Of a stretch of 64,000 bases of DNA, positions 7,938 to 17,119 are shown in pieces. Both the position numbers and the translations under genes were made by a program. Within the stretch, counting starts at the first letter, position 1; each line of letters begins with the position of its first letter. Source of the stretch: Mycoplana dimorpha. Lineage in GTDB: Bacteria > Pseudomonadota > Alphaproteobacteria > Rhizobiales > Rhizobiaceae. The DNA is taken from assembly GCF_003046475.1 (NCBI RefSeq), contig NZ_PZZZ01000004.1:347195-411194 (forward strand), given 5' to 3'. Below the pieces are notes generated by a model that saw nothing but the letters and a program-made list of their open reading frames with translations, did not search any database and had not been told where the DNA came from.

Positions 7938-8960
7938 ATGACGACTTGCCATCCAAGCATCAGCGAACTGCTTGCCGGTGATGCCGCCGTGCTCCACACC
8001 AAATGGCGACTGCGCCTGCAGAAGCGCATCGTGGAACTAAACGGCCGAAAATATGTGCTCTACCGCTTCCGCAGCAAGCGCGCCAGGCTCCGGTTCGAAG
8101 ACACGATCAGACGGCTGGAGCAGGCAGGCATCTCCGTCCAGTCGATCTGCGCGCATACCGCGACGAACGGCGAATATCTGCGGCACGGTCACTGGGTCGC
8201 CCTGTCCTATCTGCCGGGAGAACCCATCGGCAAGCAGGCGAACCGTTCAACCCTGGTCTCGCTCGGCCAAACCATGGCCCGGCTCAACGCCATCGAGGGA
8301 CCAGCCCGGACTGCGCTTTTCGGGGCGAGGCGTCCGGTGCTGCCGCACCGGACCTATCTCGCCCGCGACACGCAGCTGACCGACGCCCAGCGGTGTTGGG
8401 TGCGCAAGAGCCAGGCGCGGCTGGAGGGCCTCGCCGGCACCCAGCTGACGCACGGCGATCTGTTCGGCGGCAACATCATCCGGAACAGCAACCGCTCCGT
8501 CAGCCTGATCGACTACGAGCTGCTCGCCCATGATCTCGCCGGCATCGAGCTGGCCGCAACGCTGTTGCGGCCCTTCTGCCGGAAGGACAAGCGGCGGCGG
8601 ATCCTCGTTTCGGCCTATCTCGCCGCGTGCCCCCCGGAGTTGGAGCAGGTCTGGCGCGTCCATGGCCGCGATTTCCTCTTTGCCGCCGCAGCGCGCCTGG
8701 CGCTGGCTCGGCAGGACCGGGTGCGGCACGTCACGCGGCTGGATCGCCTCCTGGCAGTCCGCGGGCTTTTTTCCCGAGCCGACAAGAAATCCGCCCGCCG
8801 CCACGCGGCGAACCTCGCCGTCATCCGCTCGGCGCAGCGCAACGAGGCCTATTATGTCGGCGTGGCGCGCGCGCTGATCGACCTGTGCATGGCCGATCCG
8901 GACATGGATCCGCTGGACCTTCTCCGCTTGTGCAGCGAGCGTCGGGCCCGGCTCCGCTGA
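7938..8960 (+). CDS. Phosphotransferase-fold (APH/choline kinase-like) protein
   Basis: This encodes 340 residues of the protein-kinase-like phosphotransferase fold. The catalytic loop is THGDLFGGNII and the metal-binding motif is LIDYE some 15 residues later, with the acid of the usual D-x-D/E arrangement retained. The N-terminal lobe contains a GRKYVLYRFRSK segment that could supply the ATP-binding lysine. The start is the ATG at 7938; a TTG nine bases earlier is also in frame. It stands alone with a 205-base gap before it, in which I see nothing recognisable. Its substrate cannot be read from the sequence; sugar, choline or lipopolysaccharide-core phosphorylation are all possible for the superfamily. 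Confidence 0.75.
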   Translation: MTTCHPSISELLAGDAAVLHTKWRLRLQKRIVELNGRKYVLYRFRSKRARLRFEDTIRRLEQAGISVQSICAHTATNGEYLRHGHWVALSYLPGEPIGKQANRSTLVSLGQTMARLNAIEGPARTALFGARRPVLPHRTYLARDTQLTDAQRCWVRKSQARLEGLAGTQLTHGDLFGGNIIRNSNRSVSLIDYELLAHDLAGIELAATLLRPFCRKDKRRRILVSAYLAACPPELEQVWRVHGRDFLFAAAARLALARQDRVRHVTRLDRLLAVRGLFSRADKKSARRHAANLAVIRSAQRNEAYYVGVARALIDLCMADPDMDPLDLLRLCSERRARLR

Positions 8961-9051
8961 CATTTGCGCAGGATGCATGCCCGACGGAAATCGGGTGGCG
9001 CGCAAGGCATTCTCCGGCGATGGTTCTTCGCATTGAAACGGAGAGCCCTCG

Positions 9052-9515
9052 ATGACCATCCGCTACCGTCCCATCCCGACAGAAACCGCCGCCGACCTCT
9101 GGAACGGCGGCACCGATGCATACGGATGCAGCCCGAACGCCGCGTCTCGGACGGCGACGGCGTGCCCTGCCGGCACTGCCTCGACATGGTGCCGGCCGGG
9201 GCCGCCTACCTGGTGCTGGCGCATCGGCCGTTCCCTGCCCTGCAGCCCTACGCCGAGACCGGCCCGATCTTCCTGCACGCCGAGCCCTGCCGTCCGTTTT
9301 CCGGGTCCGGCATGCCGCCCATGCTCGACAGCAGCGATTATATCGTGCGCGGCTATGATGCCGCCGACCGGATCGTCTACGGGACCGGGGCGGTGACGCC
9401 GACGCCGGAGATCGCCGCCTATGCGGAGACGCTGCTGGCGCGTCCCGACATCGCCTATGTCCATGTCCGCTCGGCCCGCAACAACTGCTACCAATGCCGA
9501 ATCGAGCGGGCCTGA
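9052..9515 (+). pseudogene. DUF1203 gene broken by a one-base frameshift
   Basis: The first 25 codons from the ATG at 9052 read MTIRYRPIPTE...GGTDAYG, a normal DUF1203 start. The reading then continues in the next frame from the ATG at 9126 (MQPERRVSDGDGVPCRHC ... YQCRIERA) to the stop at 9513-9515. The two frames meet at the sequence GGATGCAG. A single missing A (GGAATGCAG) would restore one uninterrupted protein of about 154 residues. Downstream of the break the protein keeps the whole DUF1203 pattern, including the cysteine pair near the start of the second part and the C-terminal YxHVRxARNxCY motif. The lesion is therefore either recent or a sequencing error. DUF1203 has no known function. 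Confidence 0.85.
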
Positions 9516-9696
9516 CGCAACCGCGATGCCGCGGCGCCAGCGCACGGGCGGCCCGACAGGTGGCATTTTCTCGCATGAAGGTGCGCAGGCCCCAAGCAGA
9601 CCCCACAAGGCCGCTAAGGGTGTGCGGGCGGGCGGCCGGCGCTTCCCGGACGGCGAACTGGCATCCCCATCCGACCCGCCAGCTCTTCCTTCGACG

Positions 9697-10815
9697 TCAC
9701 GCCACGTTGAGTGCGGCCTCCGGCGTGGACATCTCGTAGCCGAGCGCCTCGGCCACGGCACTGTTGGTGATGCGGCCGCGGTGGACATTGAGGCCGGCGC
9801 GCAGGTGGCGGTCCTCGGCGATCGCCTTCAATCCCCGGTCGGCCAGCTGCAGCCCGTAGTGCAGCGTCGCGTTGTTGAGCGCGTGGGTCGAGGTGATCGG
9901 CACGGCCCCCGGCATGTTGGCGACGCAATAGTGGATCACGCCGTCCACCTCGTAGGTCGGATCGGAATGGGTGGTGGCATGCGAGGTCTCGAAGCAGCCG
10001 CCCTGGTCGATCGCCACGTCGACGATGACGGCACCCCGCTTCATGCCCGACAACATTTCGCGCGTGACGAGCTTGGGTGCTGCGGCCCCCGGAATCAGCA
10101 CGGCACCGATGACGAGGTCGGCGGCGAAGACCTCCTCCTCGATCGCGTCGATCGTCGAAAGGCGCGTATGGACCCGGCCCTTGAAGAAGTCGTCGAGCTG
10201 GCGCAGGCGCGGGATCGAGCGATCGAGGATGGTGACGTCCGCTCCGAGTCCGACCGCCATCTCGGCCGCATGCAGCCCGACGACGCCGCCGCCGAGGATG
10301 GCGACCTTCGCCGGCACCACGCCCGGCACGCCGCCGAGCAGGATGCCGCGGCCGCCATTGACCTTCTGCAGCGCGGTCGCGCCGGCCTGGATCGACAGCC
10401 GGCCGGCGACCTCTGACATCGGCGCCAGCAGCGGCAGCCCGCCGCGGTCGTCGGTCACGGTCTCGTAGGCGACGGCCGTCACGCCGGACTTGAGGAGCCC
10501 TTCGGTCTGGGCCGGGTCGGGGGCGAGATGAAGATAGGCGTAGAGTATCTGGCCCTCCCGGAGCTGCGCCCATTCGTTCGGCTGCGGCTCCTTGACCTTG
10601 ACGACCATGTCCGACTTCTCGAAGACCTCCTTGGCCGCGGCGACGATCCGGGCGCCGGCGGCGCGGTAGGCATCGTCATCGGCGCCGATTCCGGCGCCGG
10701 CCCTGGTCTCGATGATGACCTCGTGTCCATGGGCAACGTATTCACGCACCGAGCCCGGCGTCAGGCCGACTCGATATTCATGGTTTTTGATTTCCTTCGG
10801 GCAACCGACACGCAT
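9697..10815 (-). CDS. ald: Alanine dehydrogenase
   Basis: This 372-residue enzyme would interconvert L-alanine and pyruvate plus ammonia with NAD. The N-terminal substrate domain starts with [20 protein letters not shown], a family signature. The NAD-binding Rossmann motif is [18 protein letters not shown] (about residues 172-190). A conserved HLAPD segment carries the catalytic histidine. The ATG at 10815 has GAGAGG upstream; a longer in-frame start ten codons earlier has no good ribosome-binding site. An Lrp/AsnC-type regulator is divergently transcribed next to it, which matches the aldR-ald arrangement seen in rhizobia, where the regulator controls ald in response to alanine. Confidence 0.95.
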   Translation of the reverse strand: MRVGCPKEIKNHEYRVGLTPGSVREYVAHGHEVIIETRAGAGIGADDDAYRAAGARIVAAAKEVFEKSDMVVKVKEPQPNEWAQLREGQILYAYLHLAPDPAQTEGLLKSGVTAVAYETVTDDRGGLPLLAPMSEVAGRLSIQAGATALQKVNGGRGILLGGVPGVVPAKVAILGGGVVGLHAAEMAVGLGADVTILDRSIPRLRQLDDFFKGRVHTRLSTIDAIEEEVFAADLVIGAVLIPGAAAPKLVTREMLSGMKRGAVIVDVAIDQGGCFETSHATTHSDPTYEVDGVIHYCVANMPGAVPITSTHALNNATLHYGLQLADRGLKAIAEDRHLRAGLNVHRGRITNSAVAEALGYEMSTPEAALNVA

Positions 10816-10924
10816 CTTTGCGTTCCTCTCTCCGTCTGGTGCCAATCATCAGTCCGCCACTCCCTGCGGGCCTGAAATTGGAACAGAAGTCCTGCGCAAT
10901 GTCCTTGCGAAGAACACTGGAGAA

Positions 10925-10937
10925 GAACCGATTGTTC
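10925..10937. promoter_or_regulatory. Inverted repeat in ald/lrp intergenic region, candidate operator
   Basis: GAAC-N5-GTTC stands between the divergent ald and Lrp-family genes, with two AAGAAC copies nearby (about 10910-10928). The position suits an Lrp-type operator, but the match to any consensus is loose. Confidence 0.3.
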
Positions 10938-10981
10938 GCTTATTCTTGCATTGAAACTGCCTCTTTTCGAAGGAAACCGGA

Positions 10982-11443
10982 TTGGGCACGCTGGATTCGA
11001 TAGATGCTGCGATGCTGCGCATCCTCCAGCAGGACGGCCGCATCTCGAATGCCGAACTCGCCGAGCGGGTGGGGCTATCGCCGTCGGCCTGCTCGCGCCG
11101 CCTCGACCTATTGGAAAAGTCCGGGGTGATCGGCGGCTACCATGCGCACCTGTCGCCGAAGGCGCTCGGCTACACGATGATCGCCATCGTGCACATTTCG
11201 CTGTCGGGCCAGTTCGCCAAGACGCTGGCGGAGTTCGAAGCGGCGGTGAAACTCTGTCCGAACGTGCTGGTCTGCTACCTGATGTCGGGCGAATACGACT
11301 ACATCCTGCGCGTCGCCGCCAAGGACCTCGCCGACTACGAGCGCATCCATCGCGACTGGCTATCAGCGCTGCCACACGTGGTGAAGATCAATTCCAGCTT
11401 CGCGCTGCGCGAGATCATCGACCGGCCGAACGTCGGCATCTGA
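10982..11443 (+). CDS. Lrp/AsnC family transcriptional regulator
   Basis: This encodes 153 residues. The N-terminal winged helix covers residues 5-60 (LQQDGRISNAELAERVGLSPSACSRRLDLLEKSGVI is the helix-turn-helix in context), and the C-terminal half is the RAM/ligand-binding domain with VCYLMSGEYDYILRV. The start is a TTG with AAGGA eight bases upstream. Divergent placement next to ald suggests that it senses alanine or a related amino acid and controls ald, as AldR does in other bacteria. It probably also regulates itself. Confidence 0.92.
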   Translation: MGTLDSIDAAMLRILQQDGRISNAELAERVGLSPSACSRRLDLLEKSGVIGGYHAHLSPKALGYTMIAIVHISLSGQFAKTLAEFEAAVKLCPNVLVCYLMSGEYDYILRVAAKDLADYERIHRDWLSALPHVVKINSSFALREIIDRPNVGI

Positions 11444-11470
11444 CCCGGCAGCGTCGCGACGGTTATTCGC

Positions 11471-11785
11471 TCAGACCGGCCGCGACGGCTCGCCATCGGA
11501 AAACAGCGAGGCCCCGTGCTGGTCGACGATCTGGCGGCCCTTGCGGAAGGCGGCAGAAACCGCATCGTCGCGAACGGAGAACATATCCGCACGAATGAAC
11601 GTGCGCACCAGAACGACCTCGCCGTCCTGCCGCTCGATCCGCCCCGCGAGGCGGAATTGCGATCCTTCCGCCATGGGAGTCGCGATGAGGACGAGGTCGT
11701 TGTAGACCTCTTTTTCCTCCGGCGCCGCGGGAGCCGTCCCGGCCTTGTCCGACCGTCCGAAAAGTCTTGAAAGAAACGATGCCAT
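11471..11785 (-). CDS. HlyU-like protein
   Basis: This is a 104-residue protein that begins MASFLSRLFGR. Its core matches the HlyU family pattern: a small beta-rich domain with P-x-AEGxQFRLAGRIE, then FIRADxFxSRDDA, then a KGRQIVDQxG helix. In this family the name comes from a Vibrio regulator, but the alphaproteobacterial members are short and their role is untested. I see no DNA-binding motif. It lies between the Lrp-family gene (convergent) and ilvA (same strand, 52 bases apart). Confidence 0.82.
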   Translation of the reverse strand: MASFLSRLFGRSDKAGTAPAAPEEKEVYNDLVLIATPMAEGSQFRLAGRIERQDGEVVLVRTFIRADMFSVRDDAVSAAFRKGRQIVDQHGASLFSDGEPSRPV

Positions 11786-11837
11786 GGCCGAGTGGTAACA
11801 CAGCTTGCCGGCCTGTCAACGGGCGGCATGTATCACT

Positions 11838-13082
11838 TCAGATGATCAGGTTCGACAGGATCTCATTTTCGGTGATGTCCTGGTAGCGCAGGCCGGCGTG
11901 ATCAAACGCGTTCTTGAGCACGACGAAATTGTCCGGCGACTTCGTCTCGATGCCGATCAGGATGGAACCGAAGTTGCGCGCCGACTTTTTCAGGTACTCG
12001 AAGCGGGAAATGTCGTCCTCCGGCCCCAGCAGGTTGAGGAAGTCGCGCAGGGCGCCTGGCCGCTGCGCCATCCGCAGGATGAAGTACTTCTTCAAACCGC
12101 GATGGCGCATCGCCCGCTCCTTGACGTCGGGCAGCCGCTCGAAGTCGAAGTTGCCGCCGGAGACGACGGCGACCACCGTGCGGCCCTGCAGCCGCTCGCG
12201 TCCCAGCGCCTCCAGCGCGGTGATCGACAGCGCGCCGGCCGGCTCCAGCACCACGCCTTCGACGTTGAGCATGTCGACGATCGTCACGCAGATCGCGTTT
12301 TCGGAGAGCAGCATGACCTGCTCGGCCTTGAATTTGCGCAGCGCGGCAAAGTTCAGGTCGCCGATCCGGCCGACCGCGGCGCCGTCGACAAAATTGTCGA
12401 CCTGATCGAGCGTGACGACGCTGCCCGCCTCCAGGCTGCGTCGCAGGCTCGGAGCGCCTTCGGGCTCGCTGAACAGGAACGCGTCATCGGCGACATCTCC
12501 GGCCAGATAGCCGGTGACGCCGGCCGCCAGTCCGCCGCCGCCGACCGGCAGCACGACGAGATCGGGCCGCGCGCCGCCCAGTTGCGCGACGATCTCGGCT
12601 GCGACCGTCGCCTGCCCCTCGATGATGTCCGGATCGTCGAAGGGCGGCACCATGATGGCGGCGGTGTCGCGCGCATGGTCCTGCGCGGCCTGGTAGCACT
12701 GGTCGAAAATATCGCCGACGAGACGGATCTGCACGAAGTCGCCGCCAAACGTCCGCGTTTTGTCGATCTTCTGCTGCGGCGTCGTCACCGGCATGAACAC
12801 CGTGCCCGGCACGCCGAAATGGCGGCAGACGAAGGCGAAACCCTGCGCGTGATTGCCGGCGGAGGCACAGACGAACGACTTGCCTACGCCGCCGCCGCCA
12901 ACGATCTTGCGGAAAAAGTTGAAGGCGCCGCGGATCTTGTAGGAGCGAACGGGAGAGAGGTCCTCGCGCTTCAGGTAAACCTGCGCACCGTAACGGGCGC
13001 TGAGGTGCTCGTTGAGCTGCAGCGGGGTTTCGGGGAAAAGCGTGCGCACGGCTTCGGTGGCACGTTCGACGTCCTGTTTCAT
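11838..13082 (-). CDS. ilvA: Threonine ammonia-lyase (threonine dehydratase)
   Basis: This 414-residue PLP enzyme would deaminate threonine to 2-oxobutyrate, the first step of isoleucine synthesis. The PLP lysine is K49 in SYKIRGA. The SAGNHAQG loop and the VGGGGLAAG phosphate-binding loop are present. One ACT-like domain follows (about residues 330-414, starting KKYFILRMAQRPGALRDFL), which usually brings feedback control by isoleucine. The length fits the single-ACT form, not the longer enterobacterial enzyme. The ATG at 13082 has AAGGA upstream; the reading frame stays open for another 87 codons but without family similarity. It is divergent from trkH across 119 bases. Confidence 0.93.
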   Translation of the reverse strand: MKQDVERATEAVRTLFPETPLQLNEHLSARYGAQVYLKREDLSPVRSYKIRGAFNFFRKIVGGGGVGKSFVCASAGNHAQGFAFVCRHFGVPGTVFMPVTTPQQKIDKTRTFGGDFVQIRLVGDIFDQCYQAAQDHARDTAAIMVPPFDDPDIIEGQATVAAEIVAQLGGARPDLVVLPVGGGGLAAGVTGYLAGDVADDAFLFSEPEGAPSLRRSLEAGSVVTLDQVDNFVDGAAVGRIGDLNFAALRKFKAEQVMLLSENAICVTIVDMLNVEGVVLEPAGALSITALEALGRERLQGRTVVAVVSGGNFDFERLPDVKERAMRHRGLKKYFILRMAQRPGALRDFLNLLGPEDDISRFEYLKKSARNFGSILIGIETKSPDNFVVLKNAFDHAGLRYQDITENEILSNLII

Positions 13083-13201
13083 GGGCTGCCGCCGTCCTTG
13101 AGTTTGCGGGTGGCACTCGCTATTGCATATCGCGGCCGCGGAGGCCACCCGCTCCCTTCGATTCGGATCGTGTACGGGACGCCAAGCAGAACGAGACGAC
13201 C

Positions 13202-14656
13202 TTGAACGCCACGATCTATCGCTCCGCCATCCATATCGCCGCCATCTGTGGACTGTACCTCTCGCTTGCGATGCTGGTGCCGTTCGTGGTGGACCTCTAC
13301 TATGGCCATCCCGACTGGAAGGTTTTTCTGGTTTCGGCCGCAATCGTGGGCGGCTTCTCGCTGATCGCCGCGGCGGCGACCTACGCCGGTCCGCCGCCGT
13401 TCAACAAGAAGATGGGCTTCTTGCTCGTCAACCTGCTCTGGGCGGTGTTCGCGCTGGGCGGCGCCATCCCGCTCTGGCTGTCGTCGATGAACCTCGACTT
13501 CTCGAAGGCGCTGTTCGAATCGGTCTCGGCGATCACCACCACCGGCTCGACGGTGATCGTCGGCCTCGACCACGCCCCGCCGGGCATCCTGATGTGGCGT
13601 TCGCTGCTGCACTGGCTCGGCGGCATCGGCATCGTCGCCGTCGGGCTGTTCGTCATGCCCTACCTGCGCGTCGGCGGCATGTCGTTCTTCAAGATGGAAT
13701 CGTCCGAGACGAACGAAAAACCGTTCGCGCGCATCGCCACCTACACCCGCGCCTTCATCGTCGTCTATGTTGGCATCACCCTGGTCTGCGCGATCACCTA
13801 CGCCACGCTCGGCATGAGCCGGTTCGACGCCATCAACCATGCGATGTCGACGGTGGCGACCGGCGGATTTTCGACGCACGACGCATCCTTCGGCTATTTC
13901 AAGAGCCTGCCGATCCTCTGGGCGGCCACCTTCTTCATGACGCTTTGCAGCCTGCCCTTCTCGATCCTGATCGTGCTGATGGTGCGCGGGCGGCTGGACG
14001 CGCTGCGCGATCCGCAGATCTTCGTCTTCCTGGGCTATCTCACCCTCTTCTCGATCGCCGCGGCCGTCTACCACCGGCTCGCCAACGGCGTCGAATTCCA
14101 CCAGGCGGTGACGCACGCCTTCTTCTCGATGGCGTCGATCCTCTCGACGACCGGGGCTGCGAGCGAGGATTACACGCTCTGGGGGCCGTTCGTGGTGGTG
14201 CTGGCCTTCTTCGCCACCTTCCTGGGCGGCTGCTCCGGTTCGACCGCCGGCGGCATCAAGGCCTACCGCTTCGTCATCATCTTCAGCTCGATCCGCGCCG
14301 GCCTCTACAAGCTGATCTATCCGAACGGCATCCACGCCGTCCGCTATGGCAGCGCCACGGTCGACCAGGACACGCAGCGGACGGTCTTCCTGTTCTTCTG
14401 CACCTATCTCATGCTGTGGGTGATCGGCAGCCTGGCGCTCGGCGCCCTCGGCCACGACGTGCTGACGGCGGTCTCCTCCGTCGTCACGGCCCTGTCGAAT
14501 GTCGGCCCGGGCATCGGCCCGGTCGTCGGCCCGGCCGGGAACTTCTCCACATTCGGCGATGCATCGCTGTACATCCTGTCGCTGATGATGCTGCTCGGCC
14601 GTCTCGAGGTGCTGACCGTGCTGGTGGTCCTGACGCCGCTGTTCTGGAAAAGCTGA
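13202..14656 (+). CDS. trkH: TrkH-type potassium uptake protein
   Basis: This 484-residue integral membrane protein would be the ion-conducting subunit of a Trk/Ktr potassium uptake system. The four pore-loop filters that identify the family are visible: ITTTGST (about residue 115), STVATGGFS (about 218), ILSTTGA (about 315) and ALSNVGPG (about 430). The TTG at 13202 is the first credible start. No TrkA gating subunit is encoded in this window, so its partner must lie elsewhere. Confidence 0.94.
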   Translation: MNATIYRSAIHIAAICGLYLSLAMLVPFVVDLYYGHPDWKVFLVSAAIVGGFSLIAAAATYAGPPPFNKKMGFLLVNLLWAVFALGGAIPLWLSSMNLDFSKALFESVSAITTTGSTVIVGLDHAPPGILMWRSLLHWLGGIGIVAVGLFVMPYLRVGGMSFFKMESSETNEKPFARIATYTRAFIVVYVGITLVCAITYATLGMSRFDAINHAMSTVATGGFSTHDASFGYFKSLPILWAATFFMTLCSLPFSILIVLMVRGRLDALRDPQIFVFLGYLTLFSIAAAVYHRLANGVEFHQAVTHAFFSMASILSTTGAASEDYTLWGPFVVVLAFFATFLGGCSGSTAGGIKAYRFVIIFSSIRAGLYKLIYPNGIHAVRYGSATVDQDTQRTVFLFFCTYLMLWVIGSLALGALGHDVLTAVSSVVTALSNVGPGIGPVVGPAGNFSTFGDASLYILSLMMLLGRLEVLTVLVVLTPLFWKS

Positions 14657-14729
14657 GAACACCCGTCCTTGACGGCCCCTCGACGTCTCGCGCATCCTCT
14701 AAAAAGGGGATGATCCGTCGGGAGGACAG

Positions 14730-15314
14730 ATGCCTACGAGGTCTTTTGCATCCGCGCTATCGCTTGCCGCAGCACTCGCCCTGCTTGCCGCTCCCGCCGG
14801 CGCCGGCCCGCTGGTGGACGCCGCCACCCGGGCCGAGCAGCTGGCGAACGGCGGCAATCCGGTCGGCGCGCACGACGTGCTGCGCGACGCCTTCGGCACC
14901 TTTTCTTCCACCCTGCCGTTCTCGATCGGCCGGGCGACCTTCGTTACCGAAGCGCCGCAAGGCTACGGCATGTACGAGCCGCGGCTGAACACCGTCTACA
15001 AGCCCGGCGAGCCGCTGATCTCCTATGTCGAGCCGGTCGGCCTCAGTTGGCGGCCGGTCGACGAGGGCCGGCTCGAGGCGCAGTTCACCGTCGACCTCGA
15101 ACTTCTGAACGGCAAGGGCGACACGCTCGCCGAGCAGAAGGCCTTCGGCTCGTTCACCTTCCGCGGCTTCGTCCGCAACCAGGAAGTCTTCGCCAAGCTG
15201 ACGCTCAACGTCGAGGGCCCGCCGGCCGGCGACTACGTGCTGCGCTACCGCTTCCGCGACGGCATCAGCGGCGCCGTCGCCCTGTCGGACCAAAAATTTT
15301 CGATCGCGCCGTGA
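14730..15314 (+). CDS. Exported protein of unknown function
   Basis: This encodes 194 residues. A clear Sec signal peptide (SFASALSLAAALALLAAPAGAG) ends near residue 26. The mature part is beta-rich and has a segment on the pattern of AQFTVDLELLNGKGDTLAEQKAFGSF with a closing LRYRFRDGISG, suggesting an immunoglobulin-like or other beta-sandwich domain. I recognise no catalytic residues. The ATG has GGGAGGA upstream. It follows trkH by 73 bases on the same strand and precedes tRNA-Leu. It is probably periplasmic. Confidence 0.8.
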   Translation: MPTRSFASALSLAAALALLAAPAGAGPLVDAATRAEQLANGGNPVGAHDVLRDAFGTFSSTLPFSIGRATFVTEAPQGYGMYEPRLNTVYKPGEPLISYVEPVGLSWRPVDEGRLEAQFTVDLELLNGKGDTLAEQKAFGSFTFRGFVRNQEVFAKLTLNVEGPPAGDYVLRYRFRDGISGAVALSDQKFSIAP

Positions 15315-15491
15315 CAGGGACGCCCTGGCGGCCGTGCCACCGCAGCCATCTCGGATCGGCTCGCGTCCGGCGCCGGGCGCAGGTCCACGGCGCCTTGCCC
15401 GACCACCTTTGCGATCGCCGATCCCGATCACCGGCCAAAAGTGCGATGCCCCCTTGATCGGCCCCCAAACCTCCGTTACCGACGCATGCAG

Positions 15492-15576
15492 GCGGACGTG
15501 GCGAAACTGGTAGACGCAAGGGACTTAAAATCCCTCGGAGTGATCCGTACGGGTTCGACCCCCGTCGTCCGCACCA
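15492..15576 (+). tRNA. tRNA-Leu (TAA)
   Basis: This is an 85-base class II tRNA with acceptor stem GCGGACG/CGTCCGC, anticodon TAA in GGGACTTAAAATCCC, a long variable arm (CTCGGAGTGATCCGT region) and T-arm ACGGGTTCGACCCCCGT. The discriminator is A and the CCA is encoded. Confidence 0.96.
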
Positions 15577-15711
15577 CTTCAACATCATGGGCAGACATGT
15601 CCGCGGATCCACGATGGACAGCCTCCAGCGGCCAAGTTTCTCCCGCGCCCCGGCTCACAAGAAAGTGAGCGCTTCCCCAGAATAAGCGCGCAGCTTCCTC
15701 GGTCTCCTCCT

Positions 15712-15727
15712 CGAACGACGACGTTCG
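15712..15727. repeat. Short inverted repeat upstream of the metallophosphoesterase gene
   Basis: CGAACG-ACGA-CGTTCG stands just before the GGAAGGAG ribosome-binding site of the gene at 15742. It could be an operator or a leader hairpin; nothing further can be read from it. Confidence 0.35.
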
Positions 15728-15741
15728 GAAGGAGAACGGAC

Positions 15742-16695
15742 ATGCGCAAGGACGAACAAGAGACCGATACCGGCTTCGTGCTGACGCGCCGGCATGCGCT
15801 CGAATGCATGGTGTGGGCGGGAACGGGCGTGCTGTGGACCGTCTCGGGCGGCATCCCCAAGTCGCTCGGCTTGCTCGATGCGGCCAGGGCCGCAGAAGCC
15901 GCGCAAGGGGCGATGACCTTCCTGCAGATCTCGGACAGCCATATCGGCTTCGACAAGGAAGCCAGTGTCACCGCCGTCGATACGCTGACCGAGGCGATCG
16001 ACAGGGTCAAGGCGCTTCCGGTGAAGCCCGCCTTCATGATCCACACGGGCGACATCACCCATCTGTCCAAGGCCGGTGAATTCGACGATGCCGCCCGCAT
16101 CATCGGCAGCACCGGACTGGAGGTCTTCTATGTCCCCGGCGAGCACGACCTGATCGATCCGGAACAGGGCAAGGCCTATCTCGATCGCTACGGAAAGGGA
16201 ACGCACGGTGCGGGCTGGCATTCATTCGACCGCGACGGGGTCCATTTCATCGGGCTGGTCAATGTCTTCGATCTCAAGGCCGGGGGCCTCGGCAATCTCG
16301 GCGCCGAGCAACTCGCCTGGCTGAAGAGCGACCTCGACGGGCGCCCGGCCTCCACACCCATCGTCGTCTTCGCCCATATCCCGCTGTGGTCGATTTATCC
16401 GCAATGGGGCTGGGGCACCGAGGACGCCGCGCAAGCACTGACGCTGCTCCGGCGCTTCGGATCCGTGACCGTTCTCAACGGCCACATCCACCAGATCATG
16501 CAGAAGGTGGAGGGCAACATGGTCTTCCATACCGCCCGCTCGACGGCCTTTCCGCAACCGCAACCTGGCAGAGCCGACAAGCCCGGCCCCATGATCGTGC
16601 CGGCTGACCAGTTGCGCTCGATGCTGGGCCTGACCTCCGTCGATTTCACGGTCGGCGAGGAGAGGCTCGCGATCACCGATACCACGCTCGCATGA
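15742..16695 (+). CDS. Tat-exported metallophosphoesterase
   Basis: This encodes 317 residues. The N-terminus carries a twin-arginine signal (TRRHALE at about residues 14-20, then a hydrophobic stretch to about 36), so the enzyme should act in the periplasm. The calcineurin-like metal site is laid out in order: DSH (about 66-68), GDITH (about 97-101), GEHD (about 133-136), AHIP and GHIH. The third motif is GEHD where nearly all members have GNHD, so the Asn that bridges metal and phosphate is replaced by Glu. It is the first gene of a cluster with a cupredoxin (10 bases downstream), an ECF sigma factor and its anti-sigma factor. The substrate is unknown. Confidence 0.88.
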   Translation: MRKDEQETDTGFVLTRRHALECMVWAGTGVLWTVSGGIPKSLGLLDAARAAEAAQGAMTFLQISDSHIGFDKEASVTAVDTLTEAIDRVKALPVKPAFMIHTGDITHLSKAGEFDDAARIIGSTGLEVFYVPGEHDLIDPEQGKAYLDRYGKGTHGAGWHSFDRDGVHFIGLVNVFDLKAGGLGNLGAEQLAWLKSDLDGRPASTPIVVFAHIPLWSIYPQWGWGTEDAAQALTLLRRFGSVTVLNGHIHQIMQKVEGNMVFHTARSTAFPQPQPGRADKPGPMIVPADQLRSMLGLTSVDFTVGEERLAITDTTLA

Positions 16696-16705
16696 GTACG
16701 CCGTC

Positions 16706-17068
16706 ATGAACAAGCAACCATCAAAAATCATTCCCGGCATGCTGCAGAAGGCCCTCAGGATGGGGCTCGGCACCACGCTAATCGCCCTTCTTGCCCTGCC
16801 GATAGCCCCGGCCGGCGCGACGGAGACGCAGGTGACGATCTCCAATTTCACCTTCAAGCCGCAGGCATTGACGATCTCGCGCGGCGACACGGTCCGCTTC
16901 GTCAATTCCGATGACATGGTCCACACGATCGTGGCGGGCGACGGCAGCTTCCGCTCCGGGGCCCTCGATACAGACGACAGTTTCGTCTGGACCTTCTCCC
17001 AACCCGGCACCATCGCTTATTTCTGTGGTCTGCACCCCTTCATGAAGGGTAGCATCGTCGTCAAATGA
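16706..17068 (+). CDS. Cupredoxin (plastocyanin/amicyanin-like copper protein)
   Basis: This 120-residue periplasmic protein has a signal peptide ending near residue 39. A complete type 1 copper site can be read: H73 in DDMVHT, then C107, H110 and M113 in CGLHPFM. The close spacing of the last three ligands is that of pseudoazurin- or amicyanin-like proteins. It should act as a soluble one-electron carrier or a copper-binding protein. Ten bases separate it from the metallophosphoesterase upstream, and the ECF sigma gene follows 51 bases later, so all four genes are probably one regulatory unit. Confidence 0.93.
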   Translation: MNKQPSKIIPGMLQKALRMGLGTTLIALLALPIAPAGATETQVTISNFTFKPQALTISRGDTVRFVNSDDMVHTIVAGDGSFRSGALDTDDSFVWTFSQPGTIAYFCGLHPFMKGSIVVK

Positions 17069-17119
17069 CCCTCCGCAGCGGCTCCCTCGGCCGCCGCGGC
17101 AAAGAAGGACCCGAGCGCC

